Shown here: positions 16,470-25,037 of the stretch, in pieces
Numbering within the stretch: the stretch's first letter is position 1
Layout of the letters: each line of letters begins with the position of its first letter
Assembly: GCF_001907235.1 (NCBI RefSeq)
Contig: NZ_MQVS01000004.1
Span: 62,001-126,000 of the forward strand
Source of the DNA: Buchananella hordeovulneris
GTDB lineage: Bacteria; Actinomycetota; Actinomycetes; Actinomycetales; Actinomycetaceae
Reading direction: 5' to 3'
DNA: 64,000 nt
Position numbers and translations under genes: made by a program
The notes under the pieces: model-generated
Seen by the model: the letters and a program-made list of their open reading frames with translations, nothing else
Database searches by the model: none
What the model was told of the DNA's origin: nothing

Positions 16470-17888
16470 TCAGTGGGCGCGGGCTCGGCGGCGCGGCAGC
16501 TGGGCGATGGCTCGGTGTTCGATGAGGCCCCAGGCGGTGAGGAATCCCGCCAGTGCGCCGGGCACTACCCACGCACCCCGCCAGGTCTGTACCGCCAGGA
16601 CGGCGGCCGCGATAGCCGCCACCGTCAGGGCCAGGCGCACGTACATTGCGGTCCAGTTTTGGCGCTGGCGCCGCCACACGACTGCAATGTTGGCGATCGC
16701 GATCGCGGAGGAGCCCAGCAGGTAGGACCATGCCACCCCGGTGATGCCAAGCAGCGGGGTGAGGATCGCTAGGGAGACGAGCCCGAGGGCGGTGCCGATG
16801 AGGGCCAGCAACGCCGAATCGCGGATGCCGCGCGCTGTGGCGGAGGTGAGGGCGTTGACGATGGCGACGGTGGCCGTGTTGAGCAGGGTGGACAGCACTA
16901 AAATCCGCAGCAGGGGGGCCGCCGCCGCGTAACGCGCCCCGTACATGAAGGTCAGCACCGGTTCGGCAGCGATGGCCAGTAAGCCCATGAGCGGGGTGAG
17001 GCTGACGATCAGGCCTTGGGTAGCCGACGTTGTCTGGCGCCGCAGTCCTGCCGTGTCCCCGGCCCCCACGCGGCGGGCCATTGACGGGAAGAGGACCAGG
17101 GAGAAGGAGCGGGCCAGCATCGAGATGGGGGTGGCCAGCGCGAGGGCGGCGGCGTACATCCCGGCCTCCACCTCGGTGCCCACGGTTTTGGCCACCAACA
17201 TTGTTAGCTGCAGCAGCCCGGTGGAGGCGAGGATGCCCACGACTGCCCAGCCCACGAAGGTGTCTATTTCGCGTCGCAGTGCCGGTGGCAGGGGGGCCGA
17301 GCGGGCCCGCCACGGCCAGGACACCAGGCCGTACAGGCCGTAGCCGGCCGCCAGCGGTAGCGCGTAGAGCGCCGACAGGTCGGTCAGCAGCACTAGCGCC
17401 AGCAGCGCCAGGGCCAGCAGCGAGGCCCCGGCCTCCAGCCAGGTGGCCTGCCGCACCTGCGCCCGCCCGTACTGCACCCCCCGGGTGAAGTTGTACAGGG
17501 AAAAGGCCACCGCCAGCAGGCCCGCCACGAGGGCGGCGGGGGCAGACAGGTCGAGCACCCAGTAGGCGAGGGCCACGCAGGCAGGAGCCAGGAGCGCCAG
17601 GCAGCCCAGGGTGCGTTTGGCCAGGTGCCGTTCGACGGCAGCGGCCACCGCGGGGCCGTGCGCGACCTCTTCGCGGGCGATGAACTTGGTGGCGGCGCTG
17701 CCTGCCGACGATGGCCAGGCCAGGGAGGCGAAACTCGCCAGCGACAGGCTCGCCCCCAGCGCACCGAGGGCGGCCGGGCCTGCAAAGCGGGCCACAAAGT
17801 AGTTGGTGAGGAACCGGCCCAGGCCCTGCACGGCGGTGGCCAGCGTGCTGAGCATCGAGTCCTTGACCAGCGACTGTGATTTGGTCAT
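16470..17888 (-). CDS. Wzx-like polysaccharide flippase (MOP superfamily)
   Basis: The 472-residue integral membrane protein has about 12-14 predicted helices. The N-terminus, KDSMLSTLATAVQGLGRFLTNYFVARFAGP, has the amphipathic start typical of Wzx/RfbX proteins. LAWPSSAGSAATKFIAREE and FSLVLFPSMARRVGAGD are conserved loop types of the family. Wzx proteins move undecaprenyl-diphosphate-linked repeat units to the outer leaflet. It is encoded alone on the minus strand between two glycosyltransferase genes. An ABC flippase candidate (9330) is in the same locus, so two glycans, or a back-up route, may exist. Confidence 0.87.
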   Translation of the reverse strand: MTKSQSLVKDSMLSTLATAVQGLGRFLTNYFVARFAGPAALGALGASLSLASFASLAWPSSAGSAATKFIAREEVAHGPAVAAAVERHLAKRTLGCLALLAPACVALAYWVLDLSAPAALVAGLLAVAFSLYNFTRGVQYGRAQVRQATWLEAGASLLALALLALVLLTDLSALYALPLAAGYGLYGLVSWPWRARSAPLPPALRREIDTFVGWAVVGILASTGLLQLTMLVAKTVGTEVEAGMYAAALALATPISMLARSFSLVLFPSMARRVGAGDTAGLRRQTTSATQGLIVSLTPLMGLLAIAAEPVLTFMYGARYAAAAPLLRILVLSTLLNTATVAIVNALTSATARGIRDSALLALIGTALGLVSLAILTPLLGITGVAWSYLLGSSAIAIANIAVVWRRQRQNWTAMYVRLALTVAAIAAAVLAVQTWRGAWVVPGALAGFLTAWGLIEHRAIAQLPRRRARAH

Positions 17889-17965
17889 CGCCGGTCCGCG
17901 CCCGGCTGCGAGAGGATTGTCAGCACGGGCGAAATACTACCTGCCGGGCGGCAGCCGCAGCCCGC

Positions 17966-18000
17966 GGGGGTGGGCGACCGCAGACTGGTCGCCCACCCCC
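17966..18000 (-). terminator. Strong hairpin after the CWB2 metalloprotease gene
   Basis: Perfect 14-bp arms (17966-17979 and 17987-18000) with a 7-nt loop lie 30 nt past the stop at 18030. There is no T-tract, as is common in high-GC genomes. Confidence 0.7.
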
Positions 18001-18029
18001 TACACCGGTTAGCTAGCTGGCGGTTGGGC

Positions 18030-20246
18030 TCAGGAACCCGGGCAGGTGGCCCCTAACTGGACTTGTTCGTCGAGCGAGAGCACCCCACCGATGAGGATGC
18101 GCTGGCGGGGGCCGTGCCGGGTGAGCACGCCCTGGCTGGGAGCGGGAATGCAGGTTTTGGTGGCGTAAACCAGGGGGCCATTGAGCCGGGCGGCCAGCAC
18201 CGCCGATGGCAGCGCGTCCACCAGGCGGGTGCCGTTGGCGATGACAACGGGGCCGCCCCCATCGTGGTCGGCGGCTATCTGGGCCGCCACCTCGGCCTCG
18301 GTGCCTCCCGCGTATCGGACAGTGGCCTTGTGTGCCTGCAGTTCGCCCTCTATGTCGGCGCTCATCTTCGTTGGGTCTCCCACGAGGTAGACGTTGCCGC
18401 TTGCTGTCCCCACCTGCAGGAAGTCAGACACTTCACTGGGCAGGGAACGGGCGCTGCCATTGACTAGGAGCAGGGGGATGTCCGCCCGGCCCGCCGCCGT
18501 TCCGGCGGCCAGGGCCCCGGCGTAGTCGAGGCCGGAGACGAGGAAGGCCGAGTTGCTGCCTGTCGGCCATCCGTACCGGGCCACCGCCAGGGAGGTGCGG
18601 TAACGATTCGAGCCGCTGATGCGTTCGATGGTGGCGGCTGGGCCGACCAGACGAGAGACTTCCGTGACGGTTTGCGTGCTGATGGCGAGCTCGCCGCCGA
18701 CGACGATGACCCGCCGGGGGCGCAACCGCTGCAGTTCCGCCGCGGTCTGGCCGGGAAGTGACTTGGTCTCGGCGTAGAGCAACGGGGCGCCGAGCTTGGT
18801 GGCCAACGGGGCGGCCGAGACCGCATCCGGCAGGTGGGCCGCCGAGACGAGCACCACGGTGTCGCTCTGCTCTACCTGCTCCCCCAGGTGCCGCGAGACG
18901 GCCACCGCCGTGTCGAAGCGACTGCGCCCCTCCAGGCGCAGGCTGCGCGCCCGATAGCGGGTGATGACCCTCGCCATCTCGTTGATGCTGCGGGCGTTAT
19001 TGGCCTCGGCCGTACCGGAGGGCACCCCGGGGTGTCCGAGGAAGTCGATGTCCGGATTGGAGAACTGCATGCGGCTCGGGCACGGTGCTATTTCCTTGCA
19101 CTCGTAGGACATGACAGTCCGGGCCACCCCCGGTACCCTGTGCCCAAAGCTGTAGGGGAAGAGGTAGGGCTTTTCGCCTGCGTTTTCCCTGTTATGTTGG
19201 GCCCCCAATGTGTGGCCTACCTCGTGCAGGAAGTTGTGCGCACCGGTCGAGAGGGGAACCACCGCTAAGGCGTAGTCGGGCGAGCCTGCCGGATAAGGCA
19301 CATAGCTAAGCCCACCCAACCACCACGGCACCGATGACGGCACTATCATTACCACCAGGTCAGCGCCAAGAGAGTTTCTGAGAGCGTGGGCCTGTGCCAA
19401 CCCCTCCTTTCCCTGCTGCAAAAGGTTGAGATCTCGATATATACCCTCTTCACCCTGATACTGCCGATAATCGACAGGCTCGATTGCCAGCAGGTTCAGG
19501 CGCAAGGCAATGCCCGACTTTTCCAACGCACCGTTACTTTCAGCCACCCATTGCGGCAGTGTCTGCAACATCTTGGGGCGGGCGATGTTGTCGCTGTAGA
19601 CGATCAAGACGTCGGCAACCGGGGCCTCGGCGCTCTCACCGGGCGCTCCCCGGCTGCCTGCCAGCGGCGTGGTGGCGGGAATTTCCTCCTCGGGCACCAG
19701 GGGGGCGGACGCGGCGCTGGGCGTGGATTCCGGCGGAGCGCTGGTCACTAACACCTGTCCCGGCGTCTCTTCCGCGAGACGAATGGCTTGCCCGGCGTGC
19801 TCGACTCGTCCGTACACGCGCCTGCCTGCCGCCCCAGCGGGCACGAAGGCAAACGCCGCCGAGCCTTCCACTCCGGCAGCGTCTGCCACTTTTCCGGTCA
19901 CCTCCACGATGACGCCCGGCTCGCCCGCTAGGCGGTAGGCCGCCCAAGTTTGGGGCTGCAACCGCCAGCCGCGTGCGGTTAGTGGTGGTAGCGAAACCTC
20001 GCCCGTCAATTGTCCAGATGCCCTCTCTCCGGCTCCTGGACTAGCGCCGAGCGCGTCGGGCGCCAGTAGTTGCAGGAGGGATTCGCCGTCCACTTGCCAC
20101 TCGTCGCCTTGCAGCACCGGCGAAAACGAATTGGCGGTGACTGTCGCGGAGATAACGCCTGGCGCGGAGTGGGCCACGGCAGGGGAAACCAGGCCCGGAA
20201 ACAGCGCGAGGACGGGGAGAATTGTGAGATATTTTCTGCCCAGCAA
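18030..20246 (-). CDS. Secreted metzincin-type metalloprotease with C-terminal CWB2 repeats
   Basis: The 738-residue protein starts at TTG 20246, behind AAGGAGG. A signal peptide (about 1-29, ending VAHSA) is followed by an N-terminal region to about 205. A zinc metalloprotease domain (about 211-431) has HEVGHTLGAQH, giving His341, Glu342, His345 and His351, and a Met-turn VMSYE (Met379) that marks it as a metzincin. About 300 residues of CWB2 repeats follow (LRLEGRSRFDTAVAVS, VIVVGGELAISTQTV, VYLVGDPTKMSAD). It is probably displayed on the wall and cleaves an extracellular or host protein; the substrate is unknown. Codons and upstream DNA are richer in A+T than the neighbours. A clear terminator follows. 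The CWB2 pairing echoes the gene at 1-1730. Confidence 0.9.
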   Translation of the reverse strand: MLGRKYLTILPVLALFPGLVSPAVAHSAPGVISATVTANSFSPVLQGDEWQVDGESLLQLLAPDALGASPGAGERASGQLTGEVSLPPLTARGWRLQPQTWAAYRLAGEPGVIVEVTGKVADAAGVEGSAAFAFVPAGAAGRRVYGRVEHAGQAIRLAEETPGQVLVTSAPPESTPSAASAPLVPEEEIPATTPLAGSRGAPGESAEAPVADVLIVYSDNIARPKMLQTLPQWVAESNGALEKSGIALRLNLLAIEPVDYRQYQGEEGIYRDLNLLQQGKEGLAQAHALRNSLGADLVVMIVPSSVPWWLGGLSYVPYPAGSPDYALAVVPLSTGAHNFLHEVGHTLGAQHNRENAGEKPYLFPYSFGHRVPGVARTVMSYECKEIAPCPSRMQFSNPDIDFLGHPGVPSGTAEANNARSINEMARVITRYRARSLRLEGRSRFDTAVAVSRHLGEQVEQSDTVVLVSAAHLPDAVSAAPLATKLGAPLLYAETKSLPGQTAAELQRLRPRRVIVVGGELAISTQTVTEVSRLVGPAATIERISGSNRYRTSLAVARYGWPTGSNSAFLVSGLDYAGALAAGTAAGRADIPLLLVNGSARSLPSEVSDFLQVGTASGNVYLVGDPTKMSADIEGELQAHKATVRYAGGTEAEVAAQIAADHDGGGPVVIANGTRLVDALPSAVLAARLNGPLVYATKTCIPAPSQGVLTRHGPRQRILIGGVLSLDEQVQLGATCPGS

Positions 20247-20363
20247 GATTCCTCCTTCATTGGCAATGAATGCTTGCGGCAGTAAATTAACACGGCAGCT
20301 AAACTTGCCGGATTGTCAACCAGTGAATCCCGCAACATCTCCCACTTTTAATGACATATATTT

Positions 20364-20381
20364 CCGTTAAGCATTTAACGG
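20364..20381. promoter_or_regulatory. Palindrome CCGTTAA-N4-TTAACGG in the protease leader
   Basis: Perfect 7-bp arms lie about 120 nt upstream of the TTG start and about 20 nt past the predicted transcription start. It could be an operator for a repressor or a small RNA hairpin. Confidence 0.4.
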
Positions 20382-20406
20382 TGTAGTTTTTTATGGTTGG
20401 TGCCAG

Positions 20407-20436
20407 TTAGTAACGTTTCAGACCCGCAGTTGTCAA
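20407..20436 (-). promoter_or_regulatory. Candidate sigma-70-type promoter of the protease gene
   Basis: On the minus strand TTGACA (20431-20436) is a perfect -35 box. TACTAA (20407-20412) is a weak -10 box, and the spacer is 18 bp. The resulting leader would be about 155 nt and unusually A+T-rich. Confidence 0.45.
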
Positions 20437-20487
20437 GCGGTCAGCATCGGCGCTGTCCACCCCATTACCTAGCTTCCCTCGCCGCAG

Positions 20488-20507
20488 GCGGTCGGCGCGC
20501 CGACCGC
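20488..20507 (-). terminator. 20-bp perfect palindrome after the GT4 gene
   Basis: GCGGTCGGCG and its exact complement lie 10 nt past the stop at 20518. It can form a compact hairpin and is the likely terminator of the leftward gene. Confidence 0.5.
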
Positions 20508-20517
20508 GCCCCTGCCC

Positions 20518-21678
20518 CTACAGGCAGGCCAGCACGGCCGTAGCGGCCCGCTCCCCGGCGGCCGCCAGGGAGGCGTTGTTGGCCACCCAGGCAGCACGGG
20601 CCGCCCGCGTGGCGTGCCACTGCCCGGTCTCCTGCAGGGCGCGCCCCTGCGCGACGAGCGCCGCCAGGCCCGCCTCCACGTCGTCCTCGGTGTAGGGCAC
20701 CTGGGGGCCAAGCTCGGGTTGCCAGGCCGCCTCGGTGGGCCCCACGCGCAGGGTCGGCGCGCCGCACGCGGCGGCCGCGTAGGCCTTCGACGGCACGGCG
20801 AAGCCGTAGTGCCCGGGGCGAATGGTGGCCACCGCCCCCCAGGCCGCGCGCAGCTTGGCCGCGATCTCGGGCCCGGAGACGCGGGGGCGCAGCAGGTAGG
20901 CGTCGGGGGGCAGGGGACGCAGGATCTGCGCTATCTCGTCCCAGTCGGGCCCCTGGCCGTACCACTCCAGGCGCACCTCGGGGTGGCGGGCGTACAGTCG
21001 CACGAAGGCGCGCGCCAAGAGGGTGGCACCGTGGATCGGGGCGGCCGTGCCCGCGTAAATGAAGGTCGGGCGCGCGGCGGGGGCGACCGGGGCGTAGCTG
21101 AAGACGGTGGTGTCCACGCCGTTGCCCACCAGCACGCTGCGCCCACCCAGGGCCGCCACTTTGTCGGCCACCGGCGCGGAAACCGCCAGCACGCGGCGGG
21201 CGGCCCGAAACACCCCACCTTCGAGCCGCCGCAGCAACCGCACCACCCACGACCGGTGCCCCTCCCCCGCCGCGGCCTCGTACCATAGGTCGGCCGCGTA
21301 GTAGACGAAGGGGATGCGCCGCAGGCGGCAGGCCAGGCGGGTGGCGGTGCCGGTGGTCACGGGCGACTCGCACACGACGACATCGGGGCGGCGGGCCGCA
21401 AGCAGCCGCACCACCAGCGGCAGATCGAAGCTGAGGTAGGGCAAAACGCCGCGGATGTAGCCGTTCGCGTCCCGTTTGACCGGCCACCGGCTGACGGCCT
21501 GCTCTGCGCCCGGATCCAGGCTGGCGGGGACCGCGGCGGTTAGCACCCGCACCCGGGCGCCCCGCCGCAACAGCTGCTCTCGCAGGGCCGCCAGGCGCCA
21601 ACTCGCGGCGGCGGGCTCGGGCGCCCAGATCCGCGACACGATAAGCACCCGCGGGCGCGCGCTAGCCGATTTCGTCAC
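20518..21678 (-). CDS. Glycosyltransferase family 4 (paralogue of the gene at 2981)
   Basis: A 386-residue GT4 enzyme. It starts with RPRVLIVSRIWAPEPAAASW, has VLAVSAPVADKVAALGG, VLVGNGVDTTVF and TFIYAGTAAPIHG, and a donor-site region AVPSKAYAAAACGAPTL. It shares the N-terminal motif and overall layout with the gene at 2981, pointing to an internal duplication. The frame is open further to 21786, but this would run into the divergent promoter and the gene at 21764. GTG 21678 is the first start that gives normal family length; its ribosome site is weak, so the start is uncertain. Donor and acceptor are unknown. Confidence 0.83.
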   Translation of the reverse strand: MTKSASARPRVLIVSRIWAPEPAAASWRLAALREQLLRRGARVRVLTAAVPASLDPGAEQAVSRWPVKRDANGYIRGVLPYLSFDLPLVVRLLAARRPDVVVCESPVTTGTATRLACRLRRIPFVYYAADLWYEAAAGEGHRSWVVRLLRRLEGGVFRAARRVLAVSAPVADKVAALGGRSVLVGNGVDTTVFSYAPVAPAARPTFIYAGTAAPIHGATLLARAFVRLYARHPEVRLEWYGQGPDWDEIAQILRPLPPDAYLLRPRVSGPEIAAKLRAAWGAVATIRPGHYGFAVPSKAYAAAACGAPTLRVGPTEAAWQPELGPQVPYTEDDVEAGLAALVAQGRALQETGQWHATRAARAAWVANNASLAAAGERAATAVLACL

Positions 21679-21751
21679 CGGGTCAATATACTCCAGCCCC
21701 GCGCGCCCCCTGCGGGATACCAGCGTTCTCTTTCGTGGGCTGCCTGCCCGA

Positions 21752-21757
21752 TATGCT
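21752..21757 (+). promoter_or_regulatory. -10 element (TATGCT) of the glycosyltransferase gene at 21764
   Basis: TATGCT ends exactly 6 nt before ATG 21764 and no Shine-Dalgarno sequence is present, so the mRNA is probably leaderless. Confidence 0.6.
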
Positions 21758-21763
21758 GGCGGT

Positions 21764-22891
21764 ATGACGGCCAGCATCCTGCTCATTTCCTACTCAGACA
21801 TCGCCACCGACTCCCGGGTGGCCCGCCAGTTGACCGCCGTCAGCAAACTGGCGGCCGTGACCACCGTCGCCTACGGCGCCCATCCCCCCGCCGCCACTGA
21901 CCACGTGGAGATTCCGCGGGGCAAAGCCTCACTACCATTGACCGCCCGGGGCGCCCTGGCGCTGGCCACGCGCCGCTACCGCCGGGCCGAGGCCGAGATA
22001 CCCGCGGCGCAGTCCGTCCTGCCCGCCCTGCGGCAACGCCGCTTCGACCTGGTGATCGCCAACGACGCCCGCGCGCTGCCGTTGGCCTTCGCCTGCGCCC
22101 ACGGGGCGCCCGTGTGGGCGGATCTGCACGAGTGGGCCCCGGAGGAGCGCACCCACGTGCGGGCCTGGCGCTGGTTCATCGCCCCGCTAATGACCGACAT
22201 TTGCCGCCGCTACCTGCCGCGCTGCGCCGCGACCACCACCGTCGGCGGGGCGATCGCCGAGCTGTACCAGGAGCACTTTGGCGTCTCCCCGCGGGTGGTG
22301 CGCAACGCGCCCGCGTACGCTGACCTGCAACCGACTCCCACGGGTGAGACCATTCGGCTCGTCCACTCGGGGGTAGCGGTGCCCGGCCGCAGCCTGGAGG
22401 ACACGATCGACGCGGTCCAGCAGGCCGGGGAGCGATTCACCCTCGACCTTTACCTGTTGCCGCCCCGCTACGGCAACTACCTGGAGGAGCTGCGGGCCCG
22501 CGCCGCCGCTTGTCCGCGCATCCGTTTCCGGGAACCGGTCGCCCCCGCGCAGCTGCCCGCCACTCTCAATGCCTACGATGTCGGGGTGTTTTGGCTCCCC
22601 CCCTTCAACACCAACGCCCGCCTGGCGCTGCCCAACAAGTTCTTCGACTTTATCCAGGCGCGGCTAGCGGTGGCGGTCAGCCCCTCGGTGGAGATGTCCC
22701 GCCTCGTCCACCAGTACGACCTCGGGGTGGTATCCGAGGGGGCCACCGCTCAGCAAGCCGCCGCGTCGCTGGCCACCCTCACCCCGGAGGCGGTGCGACG
22801 TTACAAGGAAGCGGCCCACCGGGCGGCCGCCGAACTCAACTTCGAGCAGGAAAGCCAAACCATCACCGAGTTGGTTTCCTCCCTGCTGTAA
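21764..22891 (+). CDS. Glycosyltransferase (GT4-like)
   Basis: The 375-residue GT-B-like protein begins ASILLISYSDIATDSRVARQL, a form common in GT4 proteins of polysaccharide loci. It has FDLVIANDARALPLA, VWADLHEWAPEE, a VRNAP interdomain strand, and a C-terminal NTNARLALPNKFFDFIQARLA with the family's NK.FE/DY-type donor contact. It is a single-gene unit between the divergent GT4 gene and a strong convergent terminator. No substrate can be assigned. Confidence 0.8.
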   Translation: MTASILLISYSDIATDSRVARQLTAVSKLAAVTTVAYGAHPPAATDHVEIPRGKASLPLTARGALALATRRYRRAEAEIPAAQSVLPALRQRRFDLVIANDARALPLAFACAHGAPVWADLHEWAPEERTHVRAWRWFIAPLMTDICRRYLPRCAATTTVGGAIAELYQEHFGVSPRVVRNAPAYADLQPTPTGETIRLVHSGVAVPGRSLEDTIDAVQQAGERFTLDLYLLPPRYGNYLEELRARAAACPRIRFREPVAPAQLPATLNAYDVGVFWLPPFNTNARLALPNKFFDFIQARLAVAVSPSVEMSRLVHQYDLGVVSEGATAQQAAASLATLTPEAVRRYKEAAHRAAAELNFEQESQTITELVSSLL

Positions 22892-22897
22892 AACGCG

Positions 22898-22926
22898 GCG
22901 GGGCGGGCACCACGCGCCCGCCCCGC
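22898..22926. terminator. Hairpin between convergent genes
   Basis: An 11-bp perfect stem (22898-22908, 22916-22926) with a 7-nt loop lies between the glycosyltransferase stop at 22891 and the oxidoreductase stop at 22941. It can serve both directions. Confidence 0.7.
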
Positions 22927-22940
22927 ACACCACGTAGTCG

Positions 22941-23927
22941 CTAGAGCCGCACCTGGCGACCGTCCGCGCCCGCCGCGACCATCGCGTCGATCACTTCCAG
23001 GGTGTGGACTGCCTCCCGCATGGACACGATCTTGGAGGTGTCGCCGTTAATGGCGTCGCGGAAGTTCTCCTGCTCGACCAGCAGCGGCTCGCGCTTGGCC
23101 AGGGCGTACCGGATGACATCCCCCTCGGTCACGCCCCTAAAGGCCGCGACCTGGTCCCATTCGGTGGCCACGGTCCCGTTGGCGTAGAAGGTCAGGTCAC
23201 TCAGGGCCGTGTCAGCCACGAACGCCCCCCGCTCACCAATGGTCACGGTGATGCGTTCCTTGAACGGACTGAGCCAGTTCACCGTGTGGTTGACGATCAC
23301 CCCATTAGTCAGGCGGCCGGTGGCCACCAGCATGTCCTCGTGTTCGCGGCCAGAGCGGTGAGTGGTGGCGGCCGAGATCGACTCGTAGGGCGCGCCAGCC
23401 AGCCAGGCCGTCAGGTCGACGTCGTGCGTCGCCAAATCCTTGACCACGCCGACGTCGGCGATGCGCGCCGGGAAGGGGCCCTGGCGGCGCGTGGTGATCT
23501 GGTACAGCTCGCCGAGTGCCCCGTCGCTGATGAGGCGCCGCATCTCGCGCAGCGCCGGATTGCAGCGCTCGACATACCCCACGGCCCCGACCAACCCGGC
23601 TTGCGCGAAGGCGTCGGCCACCCGCCGCCCCGCCTCGGCGGAATCGGCGATCGGCTTTTCCACCATCGTGTGCACCCCGGCGGCCGCCAGTTCTAGCGCG
23701 ATCGGTTCGTGGTAGACGGTGGGCACCGCCACCATCGCCGCGTCAATACCGACCTCCAGCATGGCCTGTACCCCGGGCAGCACCGGCAGTTCGCCAGCCA
23801 CCCCGAACTTGTCGCCATACTCGTCGGCCACCGCCACCAGCTCAAAGCCCGGGGTGGCCCGGATGACCCGGGCGTGGTGCCGCCCCATGGAACCCAGGCC
23901 GATCAGGCCCACCCGAATGTTGCCCAT
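22941..23927 (-). CDS. wbpB: Gfo/Idh/MocA-family UDP-GlcNAcA 3-dehydrogenase (WbpB/WlbA type)
   Basis: The 328-residue NAD(P)-dependent oxidoreductase has Rossmann motif VGLIGLGSMGRHHARV, the EKP motif (TMVEKPIAD) and KDLATHDVDLTAWL in the catalytic half. In the WbpB/WlbA branch it oxidises C3 of UDP-GlcNAcA to a ketone and re-oxidises NADH with 2-oxoglutarate. The ATG at 23927 abuts the stop of the aminotransferase gene, and the order acetyltransferase, aminotransferase, oxidoreductase forms one operon. This neighbourhood, rather than any one residue, makes the WbpB assignment strong; another sugar oxidoreductase is the alternative. Confidence 0.87.
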   Translation of the reverse strand: MGNIRVGLIGLGSMGRHHARVIRATPGFELVAVADEYGDKFGVAGELPVLPGVQAMLEVGIDAAMVAVPTVYHEPIALELAAAGVHTMVEKPIADSAEAGRRVADAFAQAGLVGAVGYVERCNPALREMRRLISDGALGELYQITTRRQGPFPARIADVGVVKDLATHDVDLTAWLAGAPYESISAATTHRSGREHEDMLVATGRLTNGVIVNHTVNWLSPFKERITVTIGERGAFVADTALSDLTFYANGTVATEWDQVAAFRGVTEGDVIRYALAKREPLLVEQENFRDAINGDTSKIVSMREAVHTLEVIDAMVAAGADGRQVRL

Positions 23928-25037
23928 TTATGCCCCCGCCTTCGCGAGCGCGTTCACGGCCTCCACGATGCGCTCCAGGTCCCCCTGGCTGAGCGAGGGG
24001 TGCACCGGCAGGGAAATTACCTGCTGGGCCGCCACCTCGGTGACCGGCAGCTCCAGGCCCGGGGCGTAGGGCGCCAGGGACTCCAACCGGTGGTTCGGGA
24101 TCGGATAATAGACACCGGAACCGATCTGGTACTCCTCCCGCAATGCGCTAACCATGCGGTCGCGCTCGGCCGCCCCGGCCTCCACCCGAATCGTGTACTG
24201 GTGGTAGACGTGGACTGCCCCGGCGGCCACCTGCGGCACCACCACGCCCCGCAGGTTCTCGTCCAAGAAGCGGGCGTTGGCCTGGCGCTGCTCGGTCCAG
24301 CCCCCCACCTTCGTCAGCTGCACGCGCCCGATGGCGGCGTGAATGTCGGTCATCCGGTTGTTCAGGCCCACCAGCTCGTTGGCGTACTGCCGCTCCATAC
24401 CCTGGTTACGCAGCAGGCGCACCCGCCGGGCGATGTCCCCATCTGCGCAGGAGACCATGCCGCCCTCCCCGGAGGTCATGTTCTTCGTCGGGTAGAGGCT
24501 GAACATGGCGAACGTGCCGAAGGTGCCCACCAGCTGCCCGTCGAGAGACGCTCCGTGTGCCTGAGCGGCGTCCTCAAACAGCAGCAGACCGTGCTCGTCG
24601 GCAATCTGGCGCAGCTCGGTCATGTTGGCCGGGTGACCGTACAGGTGGACCGGCATGATGGCCTTGGTCCGCGGGGTGATGGCCGCGCGCACCGCCTGCG
24701 GGTCCAAGCAGAAGTAGTCCAGTTCGATGTCAGCAAAGACCGGGGTCGCGCCCGTCAAGGCGACCGAGTTGCCGGTCGCCGCGAACGTGAAGGACGGGAC
24801 AATGACCTCGTCACCGGGGCCGATACCCGCGGCCAACAGCCCCAGGTGCAGGCCAGAGGTGCCGGAGTTGACAGCCACGCACTCCCGGCCCGCCACCAGT
24901 TGGTGCGCAAACTCTTCTTCGAAGGCTTTCACTTCGGGGCCCTGGGCCACCATGCCCGAGGCGAGTACGGCATCAACGGCGGCGCGCTCCTCGTCCCCGA
25001 TGATGGGCTTGGCTGCCGGGATGAATTCGCGTGTCAT
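23928..25037 (-). CDS. wbpE: DegT/DnrJ/EryC1/StrS aminotransferase (WbpE/WlbC type)
   Basis: The 369-residue PLP-dependent sugar aminotransferase has IPAAKPIIGDEERAA at the start, the cofactor loop NSGTSGLHLGLLAAGI (57-72), Asp156 in EDAAQAHGA, and the Schiff-base Lys185 in SLYPTKNMTSGEGG. In the WbpE branch it converts UDP-3-keto-GlcNAcA to the 3-amino sugar with glutamate as donor, recycling the 2-oxoglutarate used by WbpB. The ATG at 25037 overlaps the acetyltransferase stop (ATGA), so the genes are co-translated. Length matches the family. Confidence 0.9.
   Translation of the reverse strand: MTREFIPAAKPIIGDEERAAVDAVLASGMVAQGPEVKAFEEEFAHQLVAGRECVAVNSGTSGLHLGLLAAGIGPGDEVIVPSFTFAATGNSVALTGATPVFADIELDYFCLDPQAVRAAITPRTKAIMPVHLYGHPANMTELRQIADEHGLLLFEDAAQAHGASLDGQLVGTFGTFAMFSLYPTKNMTSGEGGMVSCADGDIARRVRLLRNQGMERQYANELVGLNNRMTDIHAAIGRVQLTKVGGWTEQRQANARFLDENLRGVVVPQVAAGAVHVYHQYTIRVEAGAAERDRMVSALREEYQIGSGVYYPIPNHRLESLAPYAPGLELPVTEVAAQQVISLPVHPSLSQGDLERIVEAVNALAKAGA

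Noticed and set aside
20364-20381. The palindrome as a terminator
   Set aside because: No gene ends on its 5' side; it lies in the leader of the protease gene, so an operator or leader hairpin is more likely.
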